NCBI RefSeq assembly: GCF_017695975.1
Contig: NZ_JAAORN010000001.1
Span: 1 to 64,000 of the forward strand
Direction of reading: 5' to 3'
DNA: 64,000 nt
From: Prochlorococcus marinus CUG1417
GTDB taxonomy: Bacteria > Cyanobacteriota > Cyanobacteriia > PCC-6307 > Cyanobiaceae
Numbering within the stretch: position 1 is the first letter of the stretch; every line of letters starts with the position of its first letter. The notes beneath the pieces are model-generated. The model did no database searches and had not been told where the DNA came from. It saw nothing but the letters and a program-made list of their open reading frames with translations. The position numbers and the translations under genes were made by a program. This document shows, piece by piece, positions 18,950 to 29,294 of the stretch.

Positions 18950-20074
18950 ATGGCTGATTTTTACCAAATACTTGGAGTTTCAAGAGATGCAGATGCTGAT
19001 ACCTTAAAAAGGGCTTATAGAAAATTAGCTAGACAATATCATCCTGATGTTAACAAAGAACCTGGTGCTGAAGACAAATTTAAAGAAATTGGCAAGGCTT
19101 ATGAAGCATTAGCTGATCCTGAAACAAGAGCTAGATATGATCAGTTTGGAGAGGCCGGCCTTGGAGGTGCGGCTGGAATGCCTGATATGGGAGATATGGG
19201 TGGCTTTGCAGATTTATTTGAAACTTTTTTTAATGGCTTTGGCGGACAAAATCCCCAGGGTGGAAGAACTCAAAGAAGAGGCCCTCAACAAGGAGATGAT
19301 TTAAGGTATGACCTTAATGTTGACTTTAAAGATGCAATATTTGGCCAACAAAGAGAAATTAAAATTCCTCATCTTGAGACATGTGAAGTCTGTAGGGGAA
19401 CAGGTGCCAAACCAGGAACTGGACCAAAAACTTGTTCTACATGTGGTGGAAGCGGACAAGTTAGAAGAGCTACAAGAACACCTTTTGGTAATTTCACACA
19501 AGTAGCTGAATGTCCTTCATGTAATGGAGCTGGTCAGATTATTGCTGATCCATGTGTAAGTTGTGGCGGTAATGGAGTAAAGCAAGTTAGAAAAAAATTA
19601 AGAATTAATATTCCTGCAGGAGTTGATACTGGTACTAAATTAAGAGTTTCCGGAGAGGGAAATGTTGGTTTGAAAGGGGGCCCGCCTGGAGATCTTTATG
19701 TTTTTATTAAGGTTAAGAATGATTCGAAATTAAAAAGAGATGGTGTGACTATTTATTCAGAAATAGTTGTGAGTTATTTACAGGCAATTTTAGGAGATAC
19801 TGTCGAAATTATTACAGTTGATGGCAAAGTTAATTTAAAAATCCCTAGTGGTACGCAACCAAATACTACCCTTTCACTTGAAAATAAAGGAGTACCTAGA
19901 CTTGGTAATCCAGTTGCTAGAGGAAATCATGAAGTTCTTGTAAAAGTAAAATTGCCAACTCGTATAACTGATGAAGAGCGAAATCTTTTAGAGGGTTTAG
20001 CTTCTCAGTATTCAGATAAAAATATTAATTCCAGTAGTGGACTATTTAGTAAATTATTTGGTAAAGAATCTTAA
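18950..20074 (+). CDS. dnaJ: Chaperone DnaJ (Hsp40, type I)
   Basis: Encodes 374 residues. It has the complete type I architecture: J domain (residues 1-68) with the HPD triad in [11 protein letters not shown], a Gly/Phe-rich linker (about 70-120), four CxxCxGxG zinc repeats ([32 protein letters not shown]), then the substrate-binding C-terminal domains. It stimulates the DnaK ATPase and delivers unfolded clients. It lies 29 bp after grpE; its stop codon shares one base with the start of the TusA-like gene. Confidence 0.97.
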   Translation: MADFYQILGVSRDADADTLKRAYRKLARQYHPDVNKEPGAEDKFKEIGKAYEALADPETRARYDQFGEAGLGGAAGMPDMGDMGGFADLFETFFNGFGGQNPQGGRTQRRGPQQGDDLRYDLNVDFKDAIFGQQREIKIPHLETCEVCRGTGAKPGTGPKTCSTCGGSGQVRRATRTPFGNFTQVAECPSCNGAGQIIADPCVSCGGNGVKQVRKKLRINIPAGVDTGTKLRVSGEGNVGLKGGPPGDLYVFIKVKNDSKLKRDGVTIYSEIVVSYLQAILGDTVEIITVDGKVNLKIPSGTQPNTTLSLENKGVPRLGNPVARGNHEVLVKVKLPTRITDEERNLLEGLASQYSDKNINSSSGLFSKLFGKES

Positions 20075-20304
20075 TGACTTCTTTAAAGTATTTGGATCTG
20101 AAATCTGTTCCATGTCCTTTAAATGTCGTAAAAATTAAATTGGCTTTAGAGAAGTTATCCAAAAATGAACAACTTATTGTTGAACTAGATAAAGGAGAAC
20201 CAGAAGAAATGGTATTAAAAAACTTAAAAGAGATGGGATGTTTGTATGAACAAATCAAAGAACATGAAAAATTTTTAAAAATAAAAATTCTGAATGAAAA
20301 CTAA
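20074..20304 (+). CDS. TusA/SirA-like small sulfurtransferase-fold protein
   Basis: Encodes 76 residues, starting at the ATG that shares a base with the dnaJ stop. The pattern LDLKSVPCPLNVVKIKLALEKL matches the TusA/YedF/SirA alpha-beta sandwich, whose hallmark is a CPxP motif at the start of helix 1. Here the motif reads CPLN: the Cys is kept but the second Pro is replaced by Asn. TusA relays persulfide sulfur for tRNA thiolation and related pathways; whether this protein does so is unknown. It overlaps rsgA by 11 bp, so the dnaJ, tusA-like and rsgA genes are probably co-transcribed. Confidence 0.85.
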   Translation: MTSLKYLDLKSVPCPLNVVKIKLALEKLSKNEQLIVELDKGEPEEMVLKNLKEMGCLYEQIKEHEKFLKIKILNEN

Positions 20305-21211
20305 TAGTAAACATTTAGGTTTAGTTACGAAAAAATTTAATGAATTTTTCTTTGTTGACCTAAAAAATAAAGAACACTTTGGAACTAGTCAAAGATTTTT
20401 ATGTAAGGTAAAAAAGTCTATTAATTTCAAAGATCAATTTATTTATGTTGGAGATGAAGTAGAAATTGATAATATTGATTTAACAAGCAAAAGGGCAGTA
20501 ATAACAAGTCTAAAAAAGAGACAAAATTTATTAAATAGACCATCAGTTGCAAATCTTTCTAACATTTATATTACTTTTTCAGTTGAAGAGCCAAAGTTAA
20601 ATTTATCTCAAGTTAATAGGTTTTTGATATCAGCAGAATCTATGGGGGTAGAAGTGTCATTAGTTTTGACAAAGTGTGATTTAATATCAGACAAAAAACA
20701 GATTTTTTTACTTGATAAATTTAAGAAATGGGGTTATCAAGCAATTACTTTAAATTTACATCAATCTAATCACTTTGAAGATTTATTAGCTGATTTAAAG
20801 AAAAAAAAGTGTTCGATTTTTATGGGCCCATCGGGTGTTGGTAAAACTACTTTGCTTAACAAGATAATTCCAGGTCTTCAAAATAATACTGCTCCAGTTT
20901 CTAATAAAATTAAGAGAGGTAAAAACACTACTCGAAATGTTGAGTTATTTTCCATATCTAATCAAAGTTATGTTGTTGATACGCCAGGTTTTAATATGCA
21001 ACCTCTAGAGGTTGATATAAGACTGTTGCCAAATCTTTTTTCGGAAATATATAAACAAGTAATCGATGAGGGAATTAGGTGTAAATTTCGGGACTGCTTA
21101 CATTTGAATGATGATGGCTGTAATTTAAATAAATCTTTTGAAAGATATTCTTTTTATAAAGAAATAATCGAGTCTTCTAAGAGTCACTATTATCAAAACC
21201 TGGAAGATTAA
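20294..21211 (+). CDS. rsgA: Ribosome small subunit-dependent GTPase RsgA (YjeQ)
   Basis: Encodes 305 residues. It shows the circularly permuted GTPase order of the family: N-terminal OB fold (about 1-85), G4 (TKCD), then G1 P-loop [12 protein letters not shown], and G3 (DTPGF). The C-terminal zinc segment is seen as [15 protein letters not shown]. RsgA acts late in 30S subunit maturation. The start overlaps the TusA-like gene by 11 bp, and the 3' end overlaps the convergent ybaB gene by 35 bp, an unusually long coding overlap in which both C-termini appear intact. Confidence 0.95.
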   Translation: MKTNSKHLGLVTKKFNEFFFVDLKNKEHFGTSQRFLCKVKKSINFKDQFIYVGDEVEIDNIDLTSKRAVITSLKKRQNLLNRPSVANLSNIYITFSVEEPKLNLSQVNRFLISAESMGVEVSLVLTKCDLISDKKQIFLLDKFKKWGYQAITLNLHQSNHFEDLLADLKKKKCSIFMGPSGVGKTTLLNKIIPGLQNNTAPVSNKIKRGKNTTRNVELFSISNQSYVVDTPGFNMQPLEVDIRLLPNLFSEIYKQVIDEGIRCKFRDCLHLNDDGCNLNKSFERYSFYKEIIESSKSHYYQNLED

Positions 21212-21527
21212 GATTTAATCCACCAGTTAAATCATTCATTCTTTCTTTCATAGTGGTAGTAGATAATTCATGAGCTTTTTGAATGGCTTGTAATATGTTT
21301 TGCTCAATTTTTTCTTTATCTGAATTTAAAATATTATCTTGCACTTCTACCTTTAAAGGAACTTGGTTCCCGCTTATCCATACTTTTACCATTTCATCAT
21401 CACTTTTCCCTTCAATTTCCATATTTTCAAGTTCATCTTGTAATTTTTGTGCATCTTGTTGAATTTGTTTAGCTTTTTTAAAAGCTTCTGTAAGTTGTCC
21501 AAAATTAGGAAGTCCAAAACCCGCCAT
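21177..21527 (-). CDS. YbaB/EbfC family nucleoid-associated protein
   Basis: Encodes 116 residues from the ATG at 21527 ([15 protein letters not shown]); an upstream ATG-like extension to 21566 would run into murB and adds nothing conserved. The family helix [24 protein letters not shown] and the beta segment [16 protein letters not shown] are clear. YbaB proteins form dimers that bind DNA with little sequence preference. The gene lies 17 bp after murB on the same strand, ends a murC-murB-ybaB cluster, and overlaps rsgA by 35 bp at its 3' end. Confidence 0.92.
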   Translation of the reverse strand: MAGFGLPNFGQLTEAFKKAKQIQQDAQKLQDELENMEIEGKSDDEMVKVWISGNQVPLKVEVQDNILNSDKEKIEQNILQAIQKAHELSTTTMKERMNDLTGGLNLNLPGFDNSDS

Positions 21528-21543
21528 TTTAAAAAAAGTTTCT

Positions 21544-22437
21544 TTAATTAGGATAGTCAAAACCAATCATTCTTACTTCCGGTTGCAGATAAATCCCTTT
21601 GTTTTGTAGTATTTTTTGTTGAATTACAGTTATTAATTCATAAATATCTTTTGAACTTGCTGAAGAATTGTTAATTATAAAATTTGAATGCATTGTAGAA
21701 ATTTCAGCTCCCCCAATTTTAAATCCCTTTAAACCCAAATCATCAATTAATTTCGCTGCATAATTATTTTCTGGATTTTTAAAAACACTACCAAAACTTG
21801 GTAGATGATATGGCTGGGCTTTTGTTTTTAATTTGAGGTTATTTTTGGTTGTTTTAATTAATTGTTCTAGATTACCATTGGGCTCAAAATGTAGCTTTGC
21901 ACTAATAATAGCTAAATCATTACTTTGAAAAGAACTAAATCTATACTCAAAATCGATATCTTTTTTTTTAATTTCAAGTTGTTCATTAGTTTTATTATTG
22001 ATAACTTTTACAGAAATAAGGTTTTTTGCTAGCGATAAATTATTTGTACCAGCATTCATATAAATTGCACCTCCTAAAGTTCCTGGAATTCCGACAGCCC
22101 ATTCTCCTCCTTGTAATCTATTTTTTGCAAGACAATTAGATAATGTTGGGAGCATTACACCAGCTTCCGCTTCAACGATTCCTGAAAAAGGTTCAATCGC
22201 TAAAGTTTTCATTTTTTTTGTACATATAACTAAACCTTTTATAAAAATATTATTTATTAGTAGATTTGAACCTGCACCAATTATTTGGCATTTATGTTTA
22301 TTTGAATTAGCCCATTTTATGAGGTATGAAAATTCGGCAATGCTGCTTGGCTCAGCAAAATATTCCGCTACTCCTCCCACTTTTATGGTTGTAAAACTAC
22401 TCAGATTACAGTTCTTAGAAAAAATCTTTTTATTCAT
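21544..22437 (-). CDS. murB: UDP-N-acetylmuramate dehydrogenase
   Basis: Encodes 297 residues, the shorter type II MurB size. MurB reduces enolpyruvyl-UDP-GlcNAc to UDP-MurNAc with FAD and NADPH. FAD-binding segments [15 protein letters not shown] and IGAGSNLLI are present, together with [15 protein letters not shown] and the catalytic Ser in [10 protein letters not shown]. It is 17 bp downstream of murC on the same strand, so the two consecutive peptidoglycan enzymes are probably co-transcribed. Confidence 0.97.
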   Translation of the reverse strand: MNKKIFSKNCNLSSFTTIKVGGVAEYFAEPSSIAEFSYLIKWANSNKHKCQIIGAGSNLLINNIFIKGLVICTKKMKTLAIEPFSGIVEAEAGVMLPTLSNCLAKNRLQGGEWAVGIPGTLGGAIYMNAGTNNLSLAKNLISVKVINNKTNEQLEIKKKDIDFEYRFSSFQSNDLAIISAKLHFEPNGNLEQLIKTTKNNLKLKTKAQPYHLPSFGSVFKNPENNYAAKLIDDLGLKGFKIGGAEISTMHSNFIINNSSASSKDIYELITVIQQKILQNKGIYLQPEVRMIGFDYPN

Positions 22438-22454
22438 AAATTAGTTAAGAATTT

Positions 22455-23864
22455 TTATAATTTTTTATCATTTAAAATTGACCAGAAATTATGACAATCT
22501 CCAGCTCCCATATTCAAAATTAAATCCCCTTTTTGAGTTAAATTGTAAAAATTTTTTGTAATTTCATGATAATTATTTATGTAACTAACATTTTTGTTTT
22601 GTTTATAAATCAGATCAGTGATAATTTCCGAATTAATTTTCTCTTCGTTTATTTCTCCCGCGTCATAAATACTAGTTACGTAAATAACATCTGCTTTAGA
22701 CAATTCTTCAGCGAATTCTTTAGTAAATTTCTTGACTCGAGAGTATCTATGGGGTTGAAATATAGCGATTAATCTGCTTTTTTGAGATTCATTATTATGT
22801 TTTTGCTTAATAAATAATCTTCCTAATTTAATCGTTTCTTTTATTTCGTTTGGATGATGTGCATAGTCATCATATAAGTGTCTTTCATCTATTTCGCCTC
22901 TGAATTCAAATCTTTTTTTTGGTAGTTTAAGGTATTTTATATTTTTCTTAATTTCTAAAAAATCTATACCTATCATTCTTGAAGCTGCAATTGCAGCGGT
23001 GATATTAGATAGATTATGTGATCCTGGAATTGGAATATTTAAACTACTAATAAAATTTCCATTTTCATAATATTCACCAATTGTATACCTTTCATTAATT
23101 ACAGTTGGAATTATGGCATAAGCTACGTTTTTTGTTGTAATATTTGACCACTTGCTATCAGAATGAAAATTTTCTCTCGTAGTTTTACAATCAAAATTAA
23201 TTAATAATTTTTTAGAATTTTCAGCGAAACTTGTAAAAGAAGATATAACTTCACTTAAATTAGAAAAATGATCGCAATGATCAAAATCAATGTTATTGAT
23301 TATTCCAATGTCAGATTTATATTTATTAATTGTCCCGTCAGATTCATCAACTTCGGCTACTAAGAATTCTGTATTTTCTAAATGACAATTAGAGTTATAG
23401 ATGGGAATTATTCCTCCAGTTATTGAAGAAGAATTATGTGTACATAACTCAAGTATCGTAGAGAGAAATGTACTGGTTGATGTTTTTCCGTGGCTGCCTC
23501 CTACGGCTAATGTAGTGTAATTGCGCATTAGCATTGCAAGTATCTCTGAACGATGTTTAACTGGTAAATTTTTTTTCTTACAGTACATTAATTCTTTATT
23601 TTCTGGCTTGATAGCTGTGCTTACAACAAAATTAATCAATTTGTTGTTAAATTTTGAAGTTATAAATTCAATATTTTGCCCAACTTGATTATTGAAGATA
23701 ATTGCACCTAATTTTTCTAATTTATATGTTTCATCGTTTTTAACTAAATCAGATCCTGAAACTGAATAACCATTTTTCAGTAAACCCATTGCAATTGCTG
23801 ACATTCCAATACCTCCCACTCCAATGAAATGAAAATGATTTTTAGGTATTAATTCTTTAACCAA
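22455..23864 (-). CDS. murC: UDP-N-acetylmuramate--L-alanine ligase
   Basis: Encodes 469 residues. MurC attaches L-alanine to UDP-MurNAc, starting the peptide stem. The N-terminal Rossmann segment FIGVGGIGMSAIA and SGSD, the ATP P-loop AVGGSHGKTSTST and the downstream EVDESDGT and DDYAHHPNEI motifs are all present. Note the near-adjacent convergence of pathway order: murC is first in the minus-strand cluster murC-murB-ybaB. The 193-bp spacer to divergent gap2 must hold promoters for both directions. Confidence 0.97.
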   Translation of the reverse strand: MVKELIPKNHFHFIGVGGIGMSAIAMGLLKNGYSVSGSDLVKNDETYKLEKLGAIIFNNQVGQNIEFITSKFNNKLINFVVSTAIKPENKELMYCKKKNLPVKHRSEILAMLMRNYTTLAVGGSHGKTSTSTFLSTILELCTHNSSSITGGIIPIYNSNCHLENTEFLVAEVDESDGTINKYKSDIGIINNIDFDHCDHFSNLSEVISSFTSFAENSKKLLINFDCKTTRENFHSDSKWSNITTKNVAYAIIPTVINERYTIGEYYENGNFISSLNIPIPGSHNLSNITAAIAASRMIGIDFLEIKKNIKYLKLPKKRFEFRGEIDERHLYDDYAHHPNEIKETIKLGRLFIKQKHNNESQKSRLIAIFQPHRYSRVKKFTKEFAEELSKADVIYVTSIYDAGEINEEKINSEIITDLIYKQNKNVSYINNYHEITKNFYNLTQKGDLILNMGAGDCHNFWSILNDKKL

Positions 23865-24015
23865 TGTTTATCTTTTCCTTAAATTAAAATAACTTCAATG
23901 TAAAATTTTGGTATTTTTTCTTAAAAAAAAATGATTTTTTTTCTCGAATTAATACAAAACTAGACTTATTTGCTTAATAAATCAAAAAAACCTTACGTTA
24001 TTGCACAAAATTCAG

Positions 24016-24021
24016 TATGAT
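24016..24021 (+). promoter_or_regulatory. Candidate -10 element (TATGAT) for gap2
   Basis: TATGAT lies 37 bp before the gap2 start, with no matching -35 hexamer, which is common in this lineage. It would give a short leader of roughly 30 nt. The assignment is inferred from position and similarity to TATAAT. Confidence 0.35.
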
Positions 24022-24057
24022 CAGCAACTTAGGTTAATCATTTAGAAATTATTAGTT

Positions 24058-25080
24058 ATGACTTTGCGTGTTGCAATTAACGGATTTGGCAGAATTGGTC
24101 GAAACTTTATGCGTTGTTGGCTCAGTAGAGGTGCTTACACCAATATTGAAGTTGTTGGTATTAACGTTACTTCAGATCCTAAGACCAATGCTCATCTTTT
24201 AAAATACGACTCAGTTCTTGGTCAACTTGATGGCGTTGATATTAAGTATACTGACGATACTTTTGTAATTAATAATAAAACAATCAAGTGTTTCTCTGAT
24301 AGAAACCCGTTGAATTTACCTTGGAAAGACTGGGGTGTAGATCTTGTAATTGAATCAACTGGAGTTTTTAATACAGATGTTGGGGCAAGTAAGCACCTAG
24401 AAGTAGGAGCAAAAAAAGTTATTTTAACTGCACCTGGTAAGGGTGCTGGAGTTGGTACTTTTGTTGTTGGAGTAAATGCTGACACATACAAACATAAAGA
24501 TTATGATATTTTGAGCAATGCTAGTTGTACCACAAACTGTTTAGCTCCAGTAGTTAAAGTTTTGGATCAAACCTTTGGGATTAATAAAGGTTTGATGACT
24601 ACAATTCATAGTTATACTGGTGATCAAAGAATTCTAGATAATAGTCATAGAGATTTAAGAAGGGCTCGAGCCGCCGCTACCAATATCGTTCCAACTTCTA
24701 CGGGTGCTGCTAAAGCTGTTGCACTGGTTTATCCAGAAATGAAAGGTAAATTAACAGGAATTGCAATGAGGGTTCCTACACCTAATGTCTCAGCGGTTGA
24801 TTTTGTTTTTGAATCTTCTAAATCCGTCACAAGTGAGGAAGTTAATAATGCTCTTAAAGAAGCATCTTTAGATTCAATGAAGGGCATTATTAAGTATGGA
24901 GATGAACCACTAGTTTCTAGCGATTATGCAGGTACGAATGAATCATCAATTGTAGATAGTGACCTCACAATGTGTATAGGAGATAATCTTGTTAAGGTCC
25001 TTGCTTGGTATGATAACGAGTGGGGTTACAGCCAAAGGGTTGTAGATTTAGCGGAGATTGTTGCCAAAAATTGGGAATAA
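24058..25080 (+). CDS. gap2: Glyceraldehyde-3-phosphate dehydrogenase (NADP-type, Gap2)
   Basis: Encodes 340 residues. The N-terminal nucleotide fold is [13 protein letters not shown], and the catalytic Cys sits in [13 protein letters not shown]. The sequence is of the Gap2/GapB type used in the Calvin cycle (reduction of 1,3-bisphosphoglycerate with NADPH) in cyanobacteria and plastids; the [15 protein letters not shown] segment lacks the acidic residue that favours NAD. The C-terminus [15 protein letters not shown] is typical. Its stop codon is directly followed by the stop of the convergent thiL gene, with no spacer for separate terminators. Confidence 0.97.
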   Translation: MTLRVAINGFGRIGRNFMRCWLSRGAYTNIEVVGINVTSDPKTNAHLLKYDSVLGQLDGVDIKYTDDTFVINNKTIKCFSDRNPLNLPWKDWGVDLVIESTGVFNTDVGASKHLEVGAKKVILTAPGKGAGVGTFVVGVNADTYKHKDYDILSNASCTTNCLAPVVKVLDQTFGINKGLMTTIHSYTGDQRILDNSHRDLRRARAAATNIVPTSTGAAKAVALVYPEMKGKLTGIAMRVPTPNVSAVDFVFESSKSVTSEEVNNALKEASLDSMKGIIKYGDEPLVSSDYAGTNESSIVDSDLTMCIGDNLVKVLAWYDNEWGYSQRVVDLAEIVAKNWE

Positions 25081-26067
25081 TTAAAAGTGCTTGAAAGGTG
25101 TGTTTTCCAATAATTGATTTTTATTTTTATCTTTAAATTCTATTGTTGGTCTACCATTAGAAAAATAACCAATCTCGTAAATACTTTTATCGAGCTTTGA
25201 TAAATTATTTGCCCATTTTTTGGGTAATGAGAAAACTAATTCGTAATCTTCACCTCCAAAGAAATAATATTCATCCCATTTATCTCCTTGGGGCCAATGC
25301 TTATCTTTGGGTATTTTTTCGTAATTCATAATTGCTTTACAGTTGCTAGCTATTGCTAAATCTTGTATGGCTTGAAATAGACCGTCACTACTATCAGTAC
25401 ATCCTATTCTTCTGATTTTTTTATTTGATCGAGTTTTAAGGAGATTTTTTAGAAAATTTGGGTAAACTTGAGGACGACAAAAATGTTTAATGGACTTACT
25501 GATTAATTTCTCATCAAGAGAAATATCATTATCGAAATTAATTTTATTTTGTATCATAAATCCTAATTTGCTGAGGCCATGAATTCCCGTAGTACAAATA
25601 ACATCTCCTGGTTTACATGCGTTTCTTCGTAATTCAAGTTCACCTTGAATTCCAAAGGCCGTAATGGAAATAATTTTTTCATCTCCCTTTGAGCAATCTC
25701 CCCCAAGAATTATCCCGCCATATTTTTTTAATGCTTCATTGATTCCAGTGTATAATTCTTCAATCCAAATCCATTCAGTTTTAGAAGGTAGAATTAGACT
25801 TATTGTAATACCTATAGTTTTTTTACTTCCACTTGATATTAAGTCAGAGATGTTGCTAACAACTGCTTTCCAACCAAGGTCTTGAGGGCAAATAGTATTG
25901 TCATTGAAATGAACATTTTCTACCAAAGAATCAGTATTAACAAGTAAATTTTCATTTTTAGTTTTGATTAAAGCGCAGTCATCTGAAACTTGATTTCTAG
26001 GCATAAATTTTCCTAGCCTGTTTATTAATTCTTTTTCCCCTATATCTTCTAATTTTTCTTTATGCAT
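25081..26067 (-). CDS. thiL: Thiamine-monophosphate kinase
   Basis: Encodes 328 residues. ThiL phosphorylates thiamine phosphate to the active diphosphate. Family signs are the N-terminal DDCALI metal-binding segment, LVNTDSLVENVHF, GWKAVVSNISDL, LGGDCSKGD and CTDSSDGLFQAI near the C-terminal half, as in the PurM/ThiL ATP-binding fold, and the FFGGEDYELVFSLP motif. It overlaps the upstream cyclophilin gene by 8 bp, suggesting translational coupling. Another thiamine gene, thiO, lies at 49953 but is not linked. Confidence 0.95.
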   Translation of the reverse strand: MHKEKLEDIGEKELINRLGKFMPRNQVSDDCALIKTKNENLLVNTDSLVENVHFNDNTICPQDLGWKAVVSNISDLISSGSKKTIGITISLILPSKTEWIWIEELYTGINEALKKYGGIILGGDCSKGDEKIISITAFGIQGELELRRNACKPGDVICTTGIHGLSKLGFMIQNKINFDNDISLDEKLISKSIKHFCRPQVYPNFLKNLLKTRSNKKIRRIGCTDSSDGLFQAIQDLAIASNCKAIMNYEKIPKDKHWPQGDKWDEYYFFGGEDYELVFSLPKKWANNLSKLDKSIYEIGYFSNGRPTIEFKDKNKNQLLENTPFKHF

Positions 26068-27151
26068 TTAATTTGAGGTTTTCAATCCCTTCTAAAACAT
26101 CTATTGAAATTATTGTGTCATCTTTAGTGAGCTCTTCTAATACATCAAATCCATTTACAACGTAACCAAATGCAGCATTCCGCCCGTCTATTAAATTACG
26201 ACCTGCTGGATTTAATTCTGCTTCATATAAAAAGAAGAAAAATTGCGATGAGCCATCATCAACTGCGGTATTTGAATGGGACCATCCTAGAGTTCCAAGT
26301 GTTGCAAAAGGTAATGTTGGCGTCTCTGTGTAAAGACCTAAATCTTCAAAAGTTTGATTATAAAAAGTATCCTTTTCATCAGGAATTCTAATTTCTAGAG
26401 GAACGTGACGTTCTTCATTTGTTTCAGGATCTATGAATCCAATTGCATCACCAATTGGATCACCTGTTTGCAATACAAAAAATTCTTCTGCTCTGTTAAT
26501 CGGTAAATCTTTGTAGAAGTTTTTTGATGATAAATCTATAAATGCTCCAGCTGTAAGTGGTGCGTTAAATCCATCCACAATAGCTTGCATATCTCCTTTG
26601 GAGGTTTTTATATTGACTTTTGCTCTGCCCAGTAATCTTGGTAAATTATCAAATTCTTCGGGTATAGAATATGGAAATTTATTTGGTAGAAAATATTCTT
26701 CTATCCCACCTATTTTATCTAAAGCATCTCTTCGGGTCGCTATAAATGAGTATTTATCTTTTGATTTAGAATAATCTTGAAGGCTATTAAAATTTTCTTT
26801 GAGCTCTAAAAATGTTTTTTCAGCAATTTTCTTTTTATCGTTTGGCAATTCTTGAATAATTTTACTTTGGTATTTTTTTAGTAAAGATTGACATTTTGTA
26901 ACAGTTTTCGTAAGAGCAGGCCATCTTCCTCCTCTTACAAGGTCACTAGTTTCTTCTAATTTGTGTTGAATTTCTTGTAACTCAACTTGCTTGATAGGGA
27001 GAGCGTTTCTGAGGATTGCATTAGGGTCTTTTACTGCATTTCCAGTAGGTAAATCAGCTAGTACTTGAGTTGGTTTAATGAGAAAAACCTGTAAAATTAT
27101 GATTGATAGAATTAAGAAAAGTTTGTTCTGATTTGATAAGAATTTTTGCAT
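26060..27151 (-). CDS. Lumenal cyclophilin-type peptidyl-prolyl isomerase (TLP40/CYP38-like)
   Basis: Encodes 363 residues. An N-terminal signal (residues about 12-32, [19 protein letters not shown]) directs it across a membrane, probably to the thylakoid lumen. Residues about 45-170 form a helical domain, and residues about 180-360 a cyclophilin domain with [14 protein letters not shown] and [11 protein letters not shown]...[12 protein letters not shown]. This two-domain layout matches plant TLP40/CYP38, which assists photosystem II assembly; cyclophilin active-site residues are only partly kept, as in that group. It is divergent from efp with a 43-bp gap and overlaps thiL by 8 bp. Confidence 0.92.
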   Translation of the reverse strand: MQKFLSNQNKLFLILSIIILQVFLIKPTQVLADLPTGNAVKDPNAILRNALPIKQVELQEIQHKLEETSDLVRGGRWPALTKTVTKCQSLLKKYQSKIIQELPNDKKKIAEKTFLELKENFNSLQDYSKSKDKYSFIATRRDALDKIGGIEEYFLPNKFPYSIPEEFDNLPRLLGRAKVNIKTSKGDMQAIVDGFNAPLTAGAFIDLSSKNFYKDLPINRAEEFFVLQTGDPIGDAIGFIDPETNEERHVPLEIRIPDEKDTFYNQTFEDLGLYTETPTLPFATLGTLGWSHSNTAVDDGSSQFFFFLYEAELNPAGRNLIDGRNAAFGYVVNGFDVLEELTKDDTIISIDVLEGIENLKLNA

Positions 27152-27194
27152 AGCACTCTTGCAGGTTTATGATCCTTGGGGATGTAATACAGGA

Positions 27195-27755
27195 ATGATT
27201 TCCAGTAACGATTTTCGCACAGGTACCACCATCGAATTGGATGGACAAGTTTGGCGTGTTGTAGAATTTCTACATGTCAAGCCTGGTAAGGGTTCTGCGT
27301 TTGTGCGAACAAAATTAAAATCAGTTCAAAGCGGCAACGTGGTTGAAAAAACTTTTCGAGCCGGAGAATCAGTACAACAGGCTATCCTTGAGAAGTCTAA
27401 CCTGCAACATACTTATGTGGAGTCTGGAGATTATGTTTTTATGGATATGACAAGTTTCGAAGAGACAAGACTTTCCGCTGAGCAAATCGGGAGAGGCGCA
27501 AAGTATTTGAAAGAAGGTATGGAGGTTAATGTAATTTTCCATAATGGTAAAGTTTTAGAAGTTGAACTTCCAATATCTATTACTTTGAAAGTTACAGAGA
27601 CTGACCCTGGAGTTAAAGGTGATACTGCAAGTGGGGGTACTAAACCAGCTATTCTGGAAACAGGTGCTCAAGTTATGGTTCCTTTATTTATTTCGGTAGG
27701 AGAAATGATTAAGGTGGATACACGTAACGATAGTTATCTTGGACGTGAAAATTAA
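27195..27755 (+). CDS. efp: Elongation factor P
   Basis: Encodes 186 residues from the ATG at 27195 ([10 protein letters not shown]), the standard start; the frame extends upstream to 27159 without conserved sequence. EF-P relieves ribosome stalling at polyproline. The loop with the modifiable residue is in [10 protein letters not shown], and later [11 protein letters not shown] and [20 protein letters not shown] are typical of domains II-III. The stop codon shares one base with the start of accB, so the two are translationally coupled as in many cyanobacteria. Confidence 0.97.
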   Translation: MISSNDFRTGTTIELDGQVWRVVEFLHVKPGKGSAFVRTKLKSVQSGNVVEKTFRAGESVQQAILEKSNLQHTYVESGDYVFMDMTSFEETRLSAEQIGRGAKYLKEGMEVNVIFHNGKVLEVELPISITLKVTETDPGVKGDTASGGTKPAILETGAQVMVPLFISVGEMIKVDTRNDSYLGREN

Positions 27756-28261
27756 TGGCTATGAAATTAGATCATGAAGACTTAAATCGCTTAATAGATA
27801 AGATCTCTTTAAGCGATATTCAAGAATTCTCACTAGAGGGAGAAGATTTTAAACTCGAAATAAAACGGAATTTAAATGATCAGACTCATTTAAATAATAA
27901 TTTAGTTTCTAATACTTCATTTGATAGCCAATCAATTTCCAATCAAAAAACTATCAATGATAATTTATCATTGGCAAATGAGCCTGAAGTGCCCCAGGTG
28001 GCACCTCCAGGCCGTGCAGATCTAGTTGAAATTACTTCTCCTATGGTAGGAACCTTTTACAGGGCAGCAGCCCCTGGGGAGGCTCCATTTGTCGAAGTAG
28101 GAAACCTTATTAAGGTTGGCCAGACGATTTGTATTTTGGAAGCTATGAAGTTAATGAATGAAATTGAATCTGAATTTAATGCGGAAATAGTAGAGATTCT
28201 TGTGGAGAATGGAACGCCAGTTGAATTTGGTCAAGTTTTAATGCGAGTTAAGCAGTCTTGA
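27755..28261 (+). CDS. accB: Acetyl-CoA carboxylase biotin carboxyl carrier protein
   Basis: Encodes 168 residues. AccB carries biotin between biotin carboxylase and carboxyltransferase, giving malonyl-CoA for fatty acid synthesis. The C-terminal biotinyl domain (about residues 90-168) has the EAMKLMNEIE motif with the biotin-accepting Lys at about 132. A low-complexity linker (about 45-90) precedes it. The gene starts at the ATG overlapping the efp stop. Its last 24 bp overlap the convergent pdxA gene. Confidence 0.96.
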   Translation: MAMKLDHEDLNRLIDKISLSDIQEFSLEGEDFKLEIKRNLNDQTHLNNNLVSNTSFDSQSISNQKTINDNLSLANEPEVPQVAPPGRADLVEITSPMVGTFYRAAAPGEAPFVEVGNLIKVGQTICILEAMKLMNEIESEFNAEIVEILVENGTPVEFGQVLMRVKQS

Positions 28262-29272
28262 ATTTCTAGTAATTTCAATCGCAGCCTTTATAGCCTCAAT
28301 CATGCTTTGACATTGAGCTATCCCTTTGCCAGTAATATCAAATCCCGTTCCATGATCTGGAGATGTTCTTATAAAAGGCAAACCTATAGTGGTATTTACT
28401 GAGTAATTAAGAGCTATAACTTTCATCGGTATTAAACCTTGATCATGATACATTGCAAGAATACCATCATGATGTTCAGCATCTTTGTCTCTCCAAGCTT
28501 TTGCTGACGAATTCCAGCAGCTATCTGGGGACAAAGGCCCTAATAATTTAATATCTCTATTCCTTTTATTCCAATCAAGCAATGCTTTATTAAGCCAATC
28601 TTTTTCTTCACTACCCAAAATCCCTTCTTCGCCAGCATGAGGGTTTAATCCGGCAACTTTTAAAGTAGGTTTATTAATATAGGTGCTACAAAAATCCCTG
28701 AAAAGATCTAATTTGGAATGGATTAGTTCTGTGGTTAATTTTTTAGGAACCTCACAAAGAGCTATGTGGGTTGTGGCTAGTAAAGTATTAAATCTCCAGC
28801 CTGTAATTGGTGATTTTGCGGTGAATAACATTCCAACATTTTTCACTCCACATGATTTTGCTAACACTTCAGTTTGACCAGAGTAGAAATGACCCGCTAA
28901 TGACCATGATTTTTTACAAATTGGTCCAGTTACAAGTGCTGAATTAGGATATTCTTTTACAATTTCAATTGCTTTTTTCAAGTAATAAAAACTAGCATTT
29001 CCATAACTTGATGGAGAGTTATTTTTAGCTGATGAAATTTCAAGATCATGAATTTTTAAATAATTAGGATTTGCGAGGTTTTCTATTCCTAAAGACTTAA
29101 GGTGCCTATATGTATTTTGTAGATTTTTTTTTGAACCAACTAATAAAAAGTCAATATTTTCTGGTATTTCATCAGAACAAAGAGCTTTTAAGATTATTTC
29201 AGGTCCTATGCCAGATTCATCTCCCACCGTTATTACAATTTTAAATGAATTTTCTGTATTTTTAGTATTCAT
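28238..29272 (-). CDS. pdxA: 4-hydroxythreonine-4-phosphate dehydrogenase
   Basis: Encodes 344 residues. PdxA oxidises 4-phosphohydroxythreonine in pyridoxal phosphate synthesis. Family marks are GDESGIGPEIILKAL near the N-terminus, LVTGPICKKSWSLAG, the zinc-binding HTE-type segment (YSGQTEVLA), GLNPHAGEEG and MYHDQGLIPMKVIAL. The overlap with accB (24 bp) is convergent and leaves both C-termini readable. It is followed 22 bp upstream on the same strand by an NAD-binding protein gene. Confidence 0.95.
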   Translation of the reverse strand: MNTKNTENSFKIVITVGDESGIGPEIILKALCSDEIPENIDFLLVGSKKNLQNTYRHLKSLGIENLANPNYLKIHDLEISSAKNNSPSSYGNASFYYLKKAIEIVKEYPNSALVTGPICKKSWSLAGHFYSGQTEVLAKSCGVKNVGMLFTAKSPITGWRFNTLLATTHIALCEVPKKLTTELIHSKLDLFRDFCSTYINKPTLKVAGLNPHAGEEGILGSEEKDWLNKALLDWNKRNRDIKLLGPLSPDSCWNSSAKAWRDKDAEHHDGILAMYHDQGLIPMKVIALNYSVNTTIGLPFIRTSPDHGTGFDITGKGIAQCQSMIEAIKAAIEITRNSRLLNSH

Positions 29273-29294
29273 AAAAAGTTTTAAAATTTATTTT

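Noticed and set aside
23930-23955. A8/T8 hairpin between murC and gap2 as terminator
   Set aside because: A pure A/T stem in extremely AT-rich DNA is expected by chance, and neither flanking gene ends there.
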